Shown here piece by piece: positions 63,391 through 63,598 of a stretch of 63,598 bases of DNA (position 1 is the first letter of the stretch; each line of letters opens with the position of its first letter). Origin of the DNA: Lactobacillus gigeriorum DSM 23908 = CRBIP 24.85 (lineage in GTDB: Bacteria > Bacillota > Bacilli > Lactobacillales > Lactobacillaceae). Location: contig NZ_CAKC01000038.1 in NCBI RefSeq assembly GCF_000296855.1, positions 1 to 63,598 on the forward strand, in the 5' to 3' direction. Both the position numbers and the translations under genes were made by a program. Below the pieces are notes generated by a model, which saw only the letters and a program-made list of their open reading frames with translations, ran no database searches and was not told the DNA's origin.

Positions 63391-63598
63391 GCGTAAAGAA
63401 AAATGATGCACACTAAGTGCACGCAGTTAAATTTTTAAAGTGCAATTTTTGCACACGGTGTTAAGAGCGGAATAATGTAATGATAAAGATCATGGTCATG
63501 TAGACCATGATCTTTTTACTTGTGTGTCGGGCATGACATTTCATCTAGTCTAGTGAAAGTCTAGACCACGGGTAGTTGTCGCCAAGTGTAGTGAACCA
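63391..63598. other. Non-coding right edge with hairpins; possible mobile-element end
   Basis: Two small hairpins with GTGCA arms lie at 63407-63421 and 63440-63454. A perfect 13-bp terminator stem (63485-63497, 63503-63515) with T-runs on both sides follows. The last 80 bases have no clear gene; one minus-strand frame entering from outside would end TTRGLDFH near 63553. The nature of this stretch is not resolved. Confidence 0.35.

Noticed and set aside
1-63598. CRISPR array or cas genes
   Set aside because: No regularly spaced direct repeats of 24-40 nt and no Cas-like proteins are seen anywhere.

Overview
The window is a low-GC Firmicute chromosome segment centred on the replication origin. 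Codon use, AGGAG-type ribosome sites, a tandem deoxyadenosine/deoxyguanosine kinase pair, a pyruvate oxidase, an orphan class II bacteriocin immunity gene and an S-layer-like signal peptide relic all point to a Lactobacillus of the acidophilus/delbrueckii group. The species cannot be fixed by reading alone.

Layout. (1) 1-5.4 kb is a decayed accessory margin: an IS30-type transposase end, an orphan immunity gene, an S-layer signal-peptide relic, the intact genes cbpB and an SPC-type metal ATPase, then a broken ImmA-like peptidase/XRE repressor pair surrounded by palindromes. (2) 5.4-19.3 kb holds a napA antiporter behind a structured leader, ABC exporters, a CPBP protease and YdcF-like pair sharing a palindromic promoter, nagB with NagR-like operators, tandem deoxynucleoside kinases, and two frameshifted genes (DUF2207 and Rpn nuclease). 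(3) 19.4-23.8 kb carries three tandem purine permease paralogues. (4) 23.8-32.5 kb holds an MFS/Rgg pair, a copper operon (copY, two cupredoxins, copper ATPase), a second MFS, truncated LysR and AEC remnants, and a small membrane protein. (5) 32.6-37.7 kb has a ClC channel, gnd and pyruvate oxidase. (6) 37.9-42.9 kb is the conserved left arm of the origin on the minus strand: mnmG, mnmE, yidC, rnpA, rpmH. (7) 42.95-44.82 kb is oriC, with DnaA-box clusters either side of dnaA and a DnaA-trio/AT-rich unwinding element before dnaN. (8) 44.8-57.3 kb is the right arm on the plus strand: dnaA, dnaN, yaaA, recF, gyrB, gyrA, rpsF, ssb, rpsR, gdpP, rplI, dnaB. (9) 57.4-63.6 kb holds a deaminase-degenerate RibD-like protein, fructokinase, an oxidoreductase/Rrf2 pair, a DUF2974 hydrolase, MgtC and tRNA-Thr.

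How it fits together. Replication initiation, topology, ssDNA binding and helicase loading are co-oriented with fork movement. c-di-AMP links cbpB (a likely receptor) to gdpP (the phosphodiesterase). Four parS-like 16-mers lie in intergenic DNA on both sides of oriC, and three of them touch the T-run of a terminator. The copper operon looks self-contained: CopY with two cop boxes, a membrane-anchored cupredoxin, a soluble cupredoxin overlapping the ATPase gene, and an ATPase that lacks its own N-terminal metal-binding domain. The most notable observations are this split cupredoxin/ATPase arrangement, the parS-like set, the napA leader, the 51-bp identity between the kinase genes, and several paired gene ruins.
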